Shown piece by piece: positions 22,573 through 30,772 of a stretch of DNA of 64,000 nt. The notes beneath the pieces were generated by a model that saw nothing but the letters and a program-made list of their open reading frames with translations, did no database searches and had not been told where the DNA came from. A program made the translations under genes and the position numbers. This stretch comes from Bacteroidales bacterium (GTDB lineage: Bacteria > Bacteroidota > Bacteroidia > Bacteroidales > UBA932), in NCBI GenBank assembly GCA_017429205.1, contig JAFRPH010000004.1, positions 1 through 64,000 of the forward strand, read 5' to 3'. Every line of letters begins with the position of its first letter. Within the stretch, counting starts at the first letter, position 1.

Positions 22573-23619
22573 TTAGTCCGCAAGATAGTCGGAATGGTCG
22601 GGGATGGGCGTGTCGGCGTCCTTCTTCACCAGCCAGAAGGTGTTCCGGACGTTGTCCGTGAACCAGCGGGTATCCGGCCAGTTATAGTCGATGACATCGA
22701 AGGGACCCGGGAAAGAGCGGCCGAAAGCAAGGTTCGGCACGTCGAAATTCACACCGGCATACTCGTGGTTGCCCGCCTCGATGAGTTCGACTCCATAAAG
22801 CGGCGTCGTATAGCCCTCGTCGGCATAGTCGAAGATATAGAGGACCTTGCTGTCGACACCGGGCTTGCCCCACCGGCTCTTGCCGGCCGGGAAGATCCGG
22901 TACTTGTCGTTGACGTCGATGGAATTGCCGTACATATAATTGGCATACAGGCCGTTATCGCCGGGGGTGTTCACCAGGGTGCCGTAGGTGGCGCCCGTCT
23001 CGGGGTCGGCCCCTTCCAGCCGGAAGCTCAGGGTGTTGTCATCCTCGTCGGTGGGCATGTAGCCGCTGCCCCAGTGCCACCACTTGTCCATGACCGTGGA
23101 GCGGACGACCGCGCCGTCCCAGCCACCCACGATGATGAAGGCGCAGGGCGGAGCGCTGCCGTCCAGGATGCCGCCGATCGGCGTGAATGTGTACGTCCCC
23201 TCCAGCGGATCCTTGAACTGCGTGTAAGTGACCGTGTAGGTGCGGGTTTCCCCGTTGTGGGCGGTCACCACGAAAGAAGCCGAGCCGGAGCTGAGGTCCA
23301 GCGTGCTGCCGGGCCCGATGCTGGCCGTGGGGCAGAACTCGCTGTCCGGGAACTTGAAGTCCAGGGCCTGGACTTTCACGGCGGACATGTCCAGTCCGCC
23401 CGTGATCAGGTTCACCACGACGGAGCCCACCCCGTCGTTCCGCCAGTCGTCGGAAATGACGGCGGCCCCGATCTGGGATTCCAGCCGCAGGTTGACCGGC
23501 GTCCTTTCGCGGAGCCAAGGGTCCACCAAAGGCTCCGTGTTGCGGGGTTCCTGGGTGCAGGCGAAAAGGGCCGGCACGAGGAGCGCCGCAAGGGCTGTGC
23601 GTAAAACGAATTTCTTCAT
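22573..23619 (-). CDS. Surface lipoprotein, probable mannan-binding protein
   Basis: First gene of the long leftward operon. The 348-residue protein has a lipoprotein signal (ALFACTQEP, Cys21). Residues about 40-145 form a beta-sandwich like DUF5018-type Ig modules (VVVNLITGGLDMSAVKVQAL, then FVVTAHNGETRTYTVTYTQF). The rest is rich in Trp, Tyr and Gly (DKWWHWGSGYM, DYNWPDTRWF), which could form a glycan-binding surface. No catalytic motif is visible. Position before GH26 and SusC suggests a surface glycan-binding protein; that role is inferred. Confidence 0.75.
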   Translation of the reverse strand: MKKFVLRTALAALLVPALFACTQEPRNTEPLVDPWLRERTPVNLRLESQIGAAVISDDWRNDGVGSVVVNLITGGLDMSAVKVQALDFKFPDSEFCPTASIGPGSTLDLSSGSASFVVTAHNGETRTYTVTYTQFKDPLEGTYTFTPIGGILDGSAPPCAFIIVGGWDGAVVRSTVMDKWWHWGSGYMPTDEDDNTLSFRLEGADPETGATYGTLVNTPGDNGLYANYMYGNSIDVNDKYRIFPAGKSRWGKPGVDSKVLYIFDYADEGYTTPLYGVELIEAGNHEYAGVNFDVPNLAFGRSFPGPFDVIDYNWPDTRWFTDNVRNTFWLVKKDADTPIPDHSDYLAD

Positions 23620-23669
23620 AATACTATAATATGATTGTGACTAGTTTCAGTTGGGCTTATGCAGCACTA

Positions 23670-23701
23670 CAAAGGTACGGGGAGAAATGGGCTAATACAA
23701 A
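23670..23701 (-). promoter_or_regulatory. Promoter of the beta-mannan operon (23619 to 597)
   Basis: On the minus strand a TTTG (23701-23698) is followed after 20 nt by TACCTTTG (23677-23670), matching the Bacteroidetes -33/-7 consensus. The start of transcription would be near 23664, giving a leader of about 45 nt before the lipoprotein ATG at 23619. Confidence 0.7.
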
Positions 23702-23720
23702 TATTACTTTCTCAATTTAT

Positions 23721-23732
23721 GATACTATTTTG
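23721..23732. promoter_or_regulatory. Candidate activator site, copy 1 (GATACTATTTTG)
   Basis: This 12-bp motif begins exactly 20 bp beyond the outer edge of the -33 box. The same motif with one change (GATACTATCTTG) occurs at 29689-29700, at the same distance from the -33 box of the second beta-mannan operon. A TTTGCAAA palindrome overlaps its end (23729-23736), and a TTCGCC/GGCGAA inverted repeat sits further out (23747-23766). Confidence 0.5.
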
Positions 23733-23775
23733 CAAATCTGCATCATTTCGCCAAAAAAGTGGCGAATGCCCGCAT

Positions 23776-23819
23776 AAAAAAAACGCGCTCAAGGGGTTGA
23801 ATCTTCCTTGAGCGCGTTT
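23776..23819 (-). terminator. Rho-independent terminator of the 29632 to 23845 operon
   Basis: A perfect 14-bp stem (AAACGCGCTCAAGG at 23781-23794 with its complement at 23806-23819) and an 11-nt loop is followed on the minus strand by a run of T (23783-23776). It lies 25 bp after the stop codon at 23845. Confidence 0.9.
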
Positions 23820-23844
23820 CGGACAAAACGACGGACCGTATCAG

Positions 23845-25614
23845 TTACGGTGCCGCGTCGTAAATGCTTTGCAACGTGTAGGACGGGTCCTTCGTCGTCA
23901 CGGCCTTGACCATAAGCCCCACCAGCGTCCGGGCGTCCTCGCCCGCGAACTGGCCGGTTCCGTGATCGATATAGGCGTGTGTTTCGGCCCCCGTTCCTTT
24001 GGCGCCGTTGTCCCAGAGGTACATCGGCAGCAGGCGGTCCGCCGCGGCCTTGCAGAAATACTCCATATAATATTTCTGATACGGGAAATCCGCCGCCTCG
24101 TGGCGGGAACAGCCCATTTCGCCGAGATAGACCGGAACGCCCTTGTCCAGGTAGGCGGCCTTGAGTTTGTCGAACACGTCGACGACCGCCTTTTCATTGT
24201 CCCCGCTCGGGCGGAGACCCGATTGCGCCGTATGGCCCCATTGGCGCACCAGCGGGTCCTTGAGCGTATAGTCGTAGGGATCGTAGTCGTGGACGGCCAC
24301 CATCAGGCGGTTCGCGGAGGTGCAGTCCTGCGGAAGGACGAGGCCGGCGATCGTGAATCCCGGATTTGCGGCATAGCCCGGCACGCCGAGCCAGCGGGTG
24401 GCGTTGTTGCCGCCGGTGGCGCGGACGGCGTTGACGAAAATCTGGTTCCACTCGTTGAGGACCTTGTACTGGGCGTCCGGATCCTTCTTGAAGGCGTCGC
24501 TCCAGCCCCAGCCGCCGTCCTGGATTTCGTTCAGCGACTCGAAAACGAGCCACTCCCCTTTGTCCTTGAAACGGTCCGCGATCTGGGTCCAGACCCGGAA
24601 GAGCATCCGCATCGTGGTCTCGTTCTGGGCGGGATCGCCATAGCATTTGGCAATGTCCTGCCAGTGGCTTTCGTCGTGGTGCGTGTTCACGATAGCGACG
24701 AGGCCGGCCTTCTCCGCATAGCCGACGATTTCCGCCACCCGGTCGATCCACGCCTTTTCCAGGGTGTAGTCCGGGGCCGAACCGATATGGCCCGCCCAGG
24801 TGGTGCAGATGCGCACGGCCTTGAAGCCGGCGGCCTTGACGCCGTCCATCGTGGCCTGCGTGCATTTGGGATTTCCCCAGACGGTCTCGTTCGCCACGCC
24901 ACCACTGACGGCGTCCATCTGGTTGCCCATGTTCCAGCCGGGGGCCATCGCGTCAAACACGATTTGCGGGGTGATGGCCGTCGCCGTGGCGGACGGGATG
25001 ACGAGCGCTTCCTCGCTCACCGCCACGGTCGCGCTCTCGCTCCCGCAGGTGATGGTGACGGTTCCGCTGCCCGCGGCCGTCGTCCGGCGCGCGCCCACGG
25101 CAATCTTCACCGGCGTATGGTGGTCCTTGTCCATCCAGCCGGTTTCCAGGCCGATCCATGAGGCATCGGCCTTCACAGTGGGCTGGTTGGCGGAAGTGAC
25201 GGTCAATGTCACTTCCCCGCCCTTGCGGTCGAAGGAAACGGAAGTCTTGTCCACCGACAGCGGGATGACGGGATGGGTCTGCAGGACGGAAATCAGCACG
25301 CTTTGCTTGTCCGCCTGGACGCGGACGATGGCGGAACGGTCCAGAAGACCGTTGTAAGCCGCCGCCGTGACGCTGTACTGATAGGTGTTCCCGGACACGG
25401 AGCCCGGCTTGACCGTGACCCAGTCGTTCTGGCAGGTGACCGTCGGCTGGACGCCGCTGGTGACGGACACTTGCTGCGTGCCTCCCTCCGGCCCGAACGT
25501 CAGTTCGGACGGGCTGGCGGCGAGTTTCACGGGATCGGGTTCGGGCGTCTTCCCGCCGCAGGCGCAGAAGGCCAGGGCGGACAGGAACGCCAGGATCGGT
25601 TTCAGGCTTTTCAT
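23845..25614 (-). CDS. GH5 (subfamily 4-like) endo-beta-glycanase lipoprotein with two BACON domains
   Basis: The 589-residue lipoprotein has two BACON-type domains (about residues 28-115 and 117-205) and a GH5 barrel starting GWNMGNQMDAVSGG. The pattern ETVWGNPK, AVRICTTW, VNTHHDESHW is like subfamily 4. Glu363 in ESLNEIQDG and Glu499 in YLGEMG are the acid/base and nucleophile. Such enzymes cut beta-1,4-glucan, xyloglucan, mixed-linkage glucan or glucomannan; with two GH26 genes nearby, glucomannan is most likely. The open frame reaches 26280, but the lipoprotein signal and a TAATG junction with the transporter stop place the start at 25614. Last gene of its operon. Confidence 0.88.
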   Translation of the reverse strand: MKSLKPILAFLSALAFCACGGKTPEPDPVKLAASPSELTFGPEGGTQQVSVTSGVQPTVTCQNDWVTVKPGSVSGNTYQYSVTAAAYNGLLDRSAIVRVQADKQSVLISVLQTHPVIPLSVDKTSVSFDRKGGEVTLTVTSANQPTVKADASWIGLETGWMDKDHHTPVKIAVGARRTTAAGSGTVTITCGSESATVAVSEEALVIPSATATAITPQIVFDAMAPGWNMGNQMDAVSGGVANETVWGNPKCTQATMDGVKAAGFKAVRICTTWAGHIGSAPDYTLEKAWIDRVAEIVGYAEKAGLVAIVNTHHDESHWQDIAKCYGDPAQNETTMRMLFRVWTQIADRFKDKGEWLVFESLNEIQDGGWGWSDAFKKDPDAQYKVLNEWNQIFVNAVRATGGNNATRWLGVPGYAANPGFTIAGLVLPQDCTSANRLMVAVHDYDPYDYTLKDPLVRQWGHTAQSGLRPSGDNEKAVVDVFDKLKAAYLDKGVPVYLGEMGCSRHEAADFPYQKYYMEYFCKAAADRLLPMYLWDNGAKGTGAETHAYIDHGTGQFAGEDARTLVGLMVKAVTTKDPSYTLQSIYDAAP

Positions 25615-26954
25615 TACTTCTTGATGGGATAGAAACGCATCAGCACGACAATCAGCAGGGCGATGGCCGCCGGGAACAGCGAGAACAGCATCCAGATCAT
25701 CCGCTGGACAGCCGGTTCGTTCGTGATGGTGACGACCGTCTGGCCGGTGGCGTCCGTACCGGAAACGAAGCCCGCGATGCCGAGGAGGAGGGCCACCAGG
25801 GCGCCGGAAATGGCCGATCCGAACTTCTGGGCCATCGTACCGGAGGAGAAGATGAGGCCCGTCGAGGAGGTGCCGTTCTTCTCGGTGGCGTAGTCGGCCA
25901 CATCGGCATACATCGACCACAGGAGCGGCGAGTAGAAGCCGATGCCGATGGAGGTGAGGATCACCATCGCGATCATCAGCCAGATGTACTTCGGGTCCAT
26001 CGGGATGAAGAAGAAGGCGATGGAGGTCACGGCGCAGATGATCGCCGCCCAGTTGAAGGCCTTGCGCTTGGAGCCCACCCACTTGGTGAACGCCGGGGAA
26101 AGGCCGCCGAAGATCATGCAGGTCACCTCGCCGAAGGTCATGAACACCGTGTAGTTGATGATGAGGCCCGAGACGGTGACATTCCCGTGCAGGCAGTATT
26201 CCAGCAGGTAGCCGGCCACCGCATAGCGGAATCCGTTGAAGAAATTCGTGCAGATGCCGATGAGCGTCAGGATGATCCACGGCTTGTTGCGGAACAGGTC
26301 CGCGAACGGCTTGAAAGAGAACTTCTCCGCCCGGATGGGCTTCAGGCGCTCCTTCGTCAGGAGGCCGCAGGCCAGCGTGCCCAGCGCGGCGAGCGCGCCC
26401 AGGATCACGCCCAGGACGGCGTACTGGTGCGCCGGGGTGCCGCCCACCATCTTCTGCAGGTACGGGAAAGACAGCAGGGTGACGAAGCCCATCGCGTAGG
26501 CGCCGACCATCCGGTAGGACGAGAACTCGTTCTTCTCGTTGTCATCGGCGGTCATCACGCCCAGCAGCGAGCCGTACGGCACGTTCACGGCCGTATAGAC
26601 CGCCATCATCAGCAGGTACATCGAGTACGCGTAGATGCGCTTGCCCACGGGGCCGAGGTCCGGCGTGTACAGCAGCAGAGCGAAGACGAGGCCCAGCGGA
26701 ATGGCGCCGAAGATGAGCCAGGGACGGTAGGTGCCCCACTTGGACTGCGTCCGGTCGGCGAGCGCGCCCATCATCGGGTCGGTGATGACGTCGAACAGGC
26801 GGGCCACCAGCATCAGGGTGGCGGTATCGGCCACCGTCAGGCCGAAGATGTTCGTGAAGAACAGCGGGAACGCGATGGACATGACCTTCCAGGTAATGCC
26901 ACCGGCGGCGGCGTCACCCAGGGCATAGCCGATTTTTTCGGAGAATTTTGCCAT
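25614..26954 (-). CDS. GPH-family sugar:cation symporter (MelB-like)
   Basis: The 446-residue inner-membrane protein shows about 12 hydrophobic segments and the GPH pattern: KIGYALGDAAAGG at the start, LFDVITDPMMGALADRTQSKWGTYRPWL near residue 55, and NVPYGSLLGVMTADDNEKNEFSSYRM around 125-150. GPH proteins carry glycosides into the cytoplasm with Na+ or H+. In the known B. fragilis mannan cluster a transporter of this type sits beside the GH26 gene, as here, so manno-oligosaccharides such as mannobiose or Man-Glc are the probable cargo for the cytoplasmic GH130. Its stop overlaps the following ATG by one base. Confidence 0.88.
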   Translation of the reverse strand: MAKFSEKIGYALGDAAAGGITWKVMSIAFPLFFTNIFGLTVADTATLMLVARLFDVITDPMMGALADRTQSKWGTYRPWLIFGAIPLGLVFALLLYTPDLGPVGKRIYAYSMYLLMMAVYTAVNVPYGSLLGVMTADDNEKNEFSSYRMVGAYAMGFVTLLSFPYLQKMVGGTPAHQYAVLGVILGALAALGTLACGLLTKERLKPIRAEKFSFKPFADLFRNKPWIILTLIGICTNFFNGFRYAVAGYLLEYCLHGNVTVSGLIINYTVFMTFGEVTCMIFGGLSPAFTKWVGSKRKAFNWAAIICAVTSIAFFFIPMDPKYIWLMIAMVILTSIGIGFYSPLLWSMYADVADYATEKNGTSSTGLIFSSGTMAQKFGSAISGALVALLLGIAGFVSGTDATGQTVVTITNEPAVQRMIWMLFSLFPAAIALLIVVLMRFYPIKK

Positions 26955-26993
26955 AAAAGTATCAGTTTTTCAAAATATCGTATCTGTCAGTGG

Positions 26994-28088
26994 TCATTGC
27001 GCCTCCAGGAACGCGATGGAGCCCAGCTCGCTGAACGCCTTGAAATCCGGGGCGTTCGCGAAACCGTCCCACCCTGCGTAGAAGTGGCCGGGCTTGTCCC
27101 AGGCGTTGCGCCAGGTCAGGACGTACGCGATCGGGAAGTCCTTGATGGCGGGATACAGGACGCCCGTCCACCACTGCGGGTCCGGAATCCCCTCGAGGCC
27201 GGTCTCGGACAGGCACATCAGCTTGTTGTGGCCGATGGAGAGGGCGTGCACGAAGCCGAGCGACCGGATGACCTCCGCCGCAAACCGCTCGCCGGAAGGG
27301 CCGAAGCCGTCCGGACCGATGAACTCGTACTGGTCCAGGCCCAGCAGGTCGATGACATCGTCCCCGGGATAGCGTTCCAGGTACTCGTCCGTGTCGATGC
27401 CGCCGTTGGGCGAATAGCACCAGAGGAGGTTCTTCAGGCCGCGGGTTTCAGTCAGATAGGACCAAGTCGTGTGGAAAAGGGCCTTGTACTCGTCGGCCGA
27501 GCAAAGCTTGCTCCCCCACCAGAACCAGCTCTCGCTGCACTCGTGCCAGGGGCGGAAGATGACCGGGGTCTCCCCCAGGCTCTCAAGGAAATTCCCCAGG
27601 CGCGGCAGCCAGGTGTCCATGAACAGATCATGCAGCGCACCGCCTTCCAGCAGGGATTTCACCACCTGGTCGGAAGAGACGTCCCAGGCGTCGCCGCCCG
27701 TGAGCGGATTCCGGGGATGCCAGGAGACGGTGACGACACCGCCGCGTTCCGCGTGCAGCTTCACCGCCTTGCGGATCAGGCCGAAATCGACACTGTCGAG
27801 GCTCGCCCGATCGCCCATTTCTATGCCGCCGAGTTCGACGCCCATCACGGCGGGATACTTCCCCGTCACGGCCTTCACGTCCGAGCGGTCGAGGGGATCG
27901 GCCTCCCAGTCCTCCACTTTCCAGGCGTGCCCGTAGGCAAGGTCGTCCTGGTGGCCGTAAAGGATCTTCCCGTCCTTCACGCTTTGGGCAAGCTTCGCAT
28001 GGAGTTTCTGCGCCGGGGTTTCCACCGGCTTGGGGCCTCCGCAGGAGACGGCGGCGAGGGCCGCGAGTATGATCGGCAAGTATTTCAT
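26994..28088 (-). CDS. GH26 beta-mannanase/mannobiose-releasing lipoprotein
   Basis: The 364-residue lipoprotein (AAVSCGG, Cys16) is a single-domain GH26 enzyme. Glu183 in RPWHECSESWFWWG and Glu295 in LSETG match the acid/base and nucleophile. YGHQDDLAYGHAWK near residue 44 is typical of the Bacteroides ManA group, which frees mannobiose. It lacks the BACON domain of the other GH26 and is compact, so a periplasmic exo- or oligosaccharide-trimming role is plausible. It follows the GH5 gene with a TAATG junction, and the sugar symporter lies next (39-bp gap), matching the mannobiose-uptake arrangement in B. fragilis. Confidence 0.92.
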   Translation of the reverse strand: MKYLPIILAALAAVSCGGPKPVETPAQKLHAKLAQSVKDGKILYGHQDDLAYGHAWKVEDWEADPLDRSDVKAVTGKYPAVMGVELGGIEMGDRASLDSVDFGLIRKAVKLHAERGGVVTVSWHPRNPLTGGDAWDVSSDQVVKSLLEGGALHDLFMDTWLPRLGNFLESLGETPVIFRPWHECSESWFWWGSKLCSADEYKALFHTTWSYLTETRGLKNLLWCYSPNGGIDTDEYLERYPGDDVIDLLGLDQYEFIGPDGFGPSGERFAAEVIRSLGFVHALSIGHNKLMCLSETGLEGIPDPQWWTGVLYPAIKDFPIAYVLTWRNAWDKPGHFYAGWDGFANAPDFKAFSELGSIAFLEAQ

Positions 28089-29632
28089 TATAGATAGGGT
28101 TTCAAGATGGCGTCCTTCACTCCCGGCGTCGTCCAGGTGGGGACGCTGCGGTCCGCCCCGTCCGACAGGCACATCCAATAGAGGGCGGCCATGCCGGCGT
28201 CCTTCGCCTTCTGCGAGAAGTAGCCGGCGAAGCGGATCATCGCCGCGGAGTCCTCGTTGGACCCGCCGCCCCACTCGCCGATGATCACCGGCACGCCCAG
28301 CCGCCGGACGACATAGCTGTCAAGGTCTGCGAACTGACGGTCGATGTCCGCCTTCTGCGCGTCGAACTTGTCGGCCTCCCAGTAGCTGTGGACCTGCACG
28401 GCGATATGGCCGGGGGCTTCCGGAAGAACGAGCCGGGAAAGAGGGTCTTTCAAGTGCGGGTTCCAATTCCCGGCGCCGCTGCAGGCGCCGTACGTGTTCA
28501 CGACCAGGTTCCGCGACGTGTTGTTGCCGCCGGTGGCACGCACGGTCTCCACGAAGGTCCTCGCATAGTTGTTGATGCCGGCATAAGCGGCGGCCGCCAC
28601 CTCCGCGTCATAGCGGTCCGGCGAAGCGAAGGTCGCGTAGCACCAGGAATCGTAGGAGTCCAGCATCTCGTTGTAGGACTCGAAAAGAAGTTTGTCCCCG
28701 TAGTCCCTGAAGGTCTCGGCGATTTGCTGCCAGAGCGCGGCGTAGCGGTCTTTTGCCGCATCGAACTTGTCCGCCACCAGCCAGGCGGTGCCGTTCTTTT
28801 TCTCGCCGTGGTCCCCCGTGTCGTGATGGACATTGAGGATGCAGTACATCCCTTCGTCGAGGACGTAACCGACGACTTCCCGGACGCGGGCCATCCAGGC
28901 GGGATCCACGCGGTAATCCGTGGATTCCAGCCATTTGTCCATGTTCCAGCGGCCGCCATTCACTTCCAACGTGCCCATATGCGGGTACCAGGTGACGGGG
29001 ACCCGGATGGCGTTGAAACCGGCTTCCTTGAACATATGGATGAGCGCCCGGGTGGTGACGGGCTGGCCCCAGCCGGTCTCATAGGCGGTCGGCGTCCGGT
29101 CGGAATAGGCCTCGAACCACATATTGGTGACATCCCCACTGTTGGTATCGAGCGTGTTTCCCAGGTTCCAGCCCGCGCCCATATTCTTCACGGCGGAAGC
29201 GGCCGATTCCCAGCTTCCCGGATCCGGCGCCGGGTCCGGCTCCTTCGTCGAGAAACGGTAAGTGACGGCCGCGGACGCTTTCTGGTCCGATTTGAACCCC
29301 CGGACCGTACCCGCCGGCAGGGTGACCGTATACTGCCTGCCCCGCGCCAGGCCCGACACGACGACGGTCAGTGTCGCGCCCGCAGGGCTGGTTTTTTCGA
29401 TGAAAGCGCCTCCGTCCACCGAGACGTCTTTCAGGCTGGCGGAGGTACAGAGGATGTTCTGGTCGAAAGTGAAGACGATGGACAGGGAAGACGTCGCAAT
29501 CCCGCCCGTGCCGTCGGCCGGGGAGATGGAAACCAGCGCAGGACCGGGCGTTTCCACCGGTTCCGGTTGCGCAGGCTCTACGCAGGCGAAAGCCAGGAGG
29601 GCGAGGGCAAGAATAATCAGGGCATTCTTCAT
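28088..29632 (-). CDS. GH5 (subfamily 4-like) endo-beta-glycanase lipoprotein with Ig-like domain
   Basis: The 514-residue lipoprotein (LLAFAC, Cys17) has a Big_5-like Ig domain (residues about 31-130, SISPADGTGGIATSSLSIVF) and a GH5 barrel from GWNLGNTLDTNSG. Glu322 in ESYNEM is the acid/base and Glu453 in IIGEWG the nucleophile; VPVTWYPHMG and LNVHHDTGDHG are typical of the subfamily 4 group. It is first in the four-gene operon and probably cuts the beta-1,4 backbone of glucomannan or glucan at the surface. The frame extends to 29674, but the signal peptide begins at MKNALIILAL, so 29632 is used; this leaves only 5 nt between the -7 box and the ATG. Confidence 0.88.
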   Translation of the reverse strand: MKNALIILALALLAFACVEPAQPEPVETPGPALVSISPADGTGGIATSSLSIVFTFDQNILCTSASLKDVSVDGGAFIEKTSPAGATLTVVVSGLARGRQYTVTLPAGTVRGFKSDQKASAAVTYRFSTKEPDPAPDPGSWESAASAVKNMGAGWNLGNTLDTNSGDVTNMWFEAYSDRTPTAYETGWGQPVTTRALIHMFKEAGFNAIRVPVTWYPHMGTLEVNGGRWNMDKWLESTDYRVDPAWMARVREVVGYVLDEGMYCILNVHHDTGDHGEKKNGTAWLVADKFDAAKDRYAALWQQIAETFRDYGDKLLFESYNEMLDSYDSWCYATFASPDRYDAEVAAAAYAGINNYARTFVETVRATGGNNTSRNLVVNTYGACSGAGNWNPHLKDPLSRLVLPEAPGHIAVQVHSYWEADKFDAQKADIDRQFADLDSYVVRRLGVPVIIGEWGGGSNEDSAAMIRFAGYFSQKAKDAGMAALYWMCLSDGADRSVPTWTTPGVKDAILKPYL

Positions 29633-29637
29633 CGGTA

Positions 29638-29669
29638 CAAATATAATAAACCTTTCACCGACCAACAAA
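29638..29669 (-). promoter_or_regulatory. Promoter of the GH5-GH26-symporter-GH5 operon
   Basis: TTTG (29669-29666), 20 nt, TATATTTG (29645-29638) on the minus strand. The ATG at 29632 begins 5 nt after the -7 box, so the transcript would have no leader or almost none. Confidence 0.65.
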
Positions 29670-29688
29670 TGCAATACCGGACAAAACC

Positions 29689-29700
29689 GATACTATCTTG
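29689..29700. promoter_or_regulatory. Candidate activator site, copy 2 (GATACTATCTTG)
   Basis: Second copy of the motif at 23721. The distance from its first base to the outer edge of the -33 box (29669) is 20 bp, identical to copy 1. Its TTG end also serves as the possible -33 element of the divergent tadA promoter. Confidence 0.5.
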
Positions 29701-29728
29701 AAGCGGTCCGTATTTTTCACTATCTTTG
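29697..29728 (+). promoter_or_regulatory. Promoter of tadA
   Basis: CTTG at 29697-29700, 20 nt, TATCTTTG at 29721-29728. Divergent from the GH5 operon promoter. Confidence 0.65.
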
Positions 29729-29732
29729 CTTC

Positions 29733-30170
29733 GTGGAAAACCAGGACGAAAGATTCATGCGGGAGGCGCTGCGGGAAGCGCAGGCCGCCCTCGCCGCCGG
29801 GGAGATCCCCATCGGCGCCGTCATCGTGTCCCGGGGCCGGGTCATCGGCCGCGGGCACAACATGACCGAGCGGCTCATCGACACCACCGCCCACGCGGAG
29901 ATGGTGGCCATCACGGCCGCCACCGAGGCCATCGGTGGCAAATACCTGACGGACTGCACCTTGTATGTCACGGTCGAGCCCTGCCCGATGTGCGCCGGCG
30001 CCCTGAACTGGGCCCAGGTGGGCCGCATCGTGTACGGGGCCATCGACCCGCGCCGCGGCTACACCCTCTTCTCCCCTTCCCTCCTCCACCCGCGCACACA
30101 AGTCACGGCCGGCGTCCTGGGCGACGAATGCACGGCCCTGATGCAGGATTTCTTCCGTTCCAAACGCTGA
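29733..30170 (+). CDS. tadA: tRNA adenosine(34) deaminase
   Basis: The product shows the cytidine-deaminase-fold zinc site: His54 and catalytic Glu56 in TAHAEM, Cys84 and Cys87 in PCPMCAGAL. It deaminates A34 to inosine in tRNA-Arg(ACG). The ATG at 29757 gives 137 residues; the GTG at 29733 gives 145 and keeps the N-terminal DERFMREAL segment, which matches the usual family start (D-x-x-F-M before the first helix). I chose the GTG, but it lies only 4 nt after the -7 box, so translation from GTG would be leaderless, while the ATG would have a leader of about 22 nt. Longer extension upstream crosses the promoter and is not real. Confidence 0.9.
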   Translation: MENQDERFMREALREAQAALAAGEIPIGAVIVSRGRVIGRGHNMTERLIDTTAHAEMVAITAATEAIGGKYLTDCTLYVTVEPCPMCAGALNWAQVGRIVYGAIDPRRGYTLFSPSLLHPRTQVTAGVLGDECTALMQDFFRSKR

Positions 30171-30186
30171 TTTGAAAGGATTTTGC

Positions 30187-30194
30187 TATCTTTG
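30187..30194 (+). promoter_or_regulatory. -7 box of the small gene at 30201
   Basis: TATCTTTG lies 6 nt before the ATG at 30201. A TTTG occurs at 30171-30174 but only 12 nt away, so no proper -33 element is visible. Confidence 0.45.
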
Positions 30195-30200
30195 CAACCG

Positions 30201-30431
30201 ATGGCCAGAAAACGCAAGATCCCGGGCGTGGACCCCGCCTATCTCGAGAAACAGAAAGCGTCGCTCCTCCGCAAGAACCGCTACGTCCTTTATTTCAACG
30301 ACAAGGAAATGGAGGCCGTGAACGAATACTGCAACCGCTTCAAGGTCCATGCGAAAGCGGCCCTGTTCCGCGAAGCCATCATGTCCAAGATCTTATCAGA
30401 ACTGGACGAAAACCATCCTACCCTTTTCTAG
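30201..30431 (+). CDS. Small basic protein of unknown function
   Basis: The 76-residue protein begins MARKRKIPGVDPAYLEKQKA and ends DENHPTLF. It is rich in Lys and Arg, predicted mostly helical, and has no signal peptide or membrane segment. The segment VLYFNDKEMEAVNEYCNRF followed by a second helix (AALFREAIMSKIL) looks like a ribbon-helix-helix type DNA-binding fold, but that is only an impression. Upstream in-frame TTG (30183) lies in the promoter. One base separates it from the TSCPD gene, so both are probably one transcript. Confidence 0.75.
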   Translation: MARKRKIPGVDPAYLEKQKASLLRKNRYVLYFNDKEMEAVNEYCNRFKVHAKAALFREAIMSKILSELDENHPTLF

Positions 30432-30432
30432 C

Positions 30433-30726
30433 ATGCCCGAAGATATCCAAATCCTGCGCGACGTCACCGTCGACGGCGTCCGCCACATCACGGCCGTTCC
30501 CTCGGCCCTCGTCTGTTCCCGCCAGATCGACTTCGACCTCGTAGACGGGACCATCCGCAACCTCCGCTACACCGCCGGCTGCCACGGCAACCTCCAGGCG
30601 CTGGGCGCCCTGCTGGAAGGCCAGCCCGTGGAATTCGCCCTGGACCGCCTCTCCGGCATCAACTGCAAGGGACGCGGCACCTCCTGCTCCGACCAGCTCA
30701 CGCGCGTGCTGCGGGCGGTGCTGTAA
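30433..30726 (+). CDS. TSCPD domain-containing protein
   Basis: The 97-residue protein starts at the ATG 1 nt after the stop of the preceding gene. It shows the TSCPD pattern found at the C terminus of some vitamin B12-dependent ribonucleotide reductases and as stand-alone proteins: TAGCHGNLQALGALLEG and INCKGRGTSCSDQL. The three cysteines in C-H-G-N, N-C-K-G and T-S-C-S-D are the conserved ones. The function of stand-alone members is not established; metal or nucleotide binding is likely. Start and length agree with the stand-alone family (about 80-100 residues). Confidence 0.85.
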   Translation: MPEDIQILRDVTVDGVRHITAVPSALVCSRQIDFDLVDGTIRNLRYTAGCHGNLQALGALLEGQPVEFALDRLSGINCKGRGTSCSDQLTRVLRAVL

Positions 30727-30729
30727 CCG

Positions 30730-30761
30730 TTTGCCACTTTTGGAAAATTATACTATCTTTG
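30730..30761 (+). promoter_or_regulatory. Promoter of tRNA-Gln
   Basis: TTTG (30730-30733), 20 nt, TATCTTTG (30754-30761), 11 nt before the mature tRNA 5' end. Confidence 0.7.
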
Positions 30762-30772
30762 CACCCCGGAAT

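Noticed and set aside
16180..23604. A 2474-codon plus-strand open frame
   Set aside because: It is antisense to two SusD genes, SusC, GH26 and a lipoprotein; the translation is rich in Val, Gly, Arg and His without domains. Typical shadow frame of high-GC genes.
25615..26280. N-terminal extension of the BACON-GH5 frame
   Set aside because: It overlaps the symporter gene; the lipoprotein signal and TAATG junction give the start at 25614.
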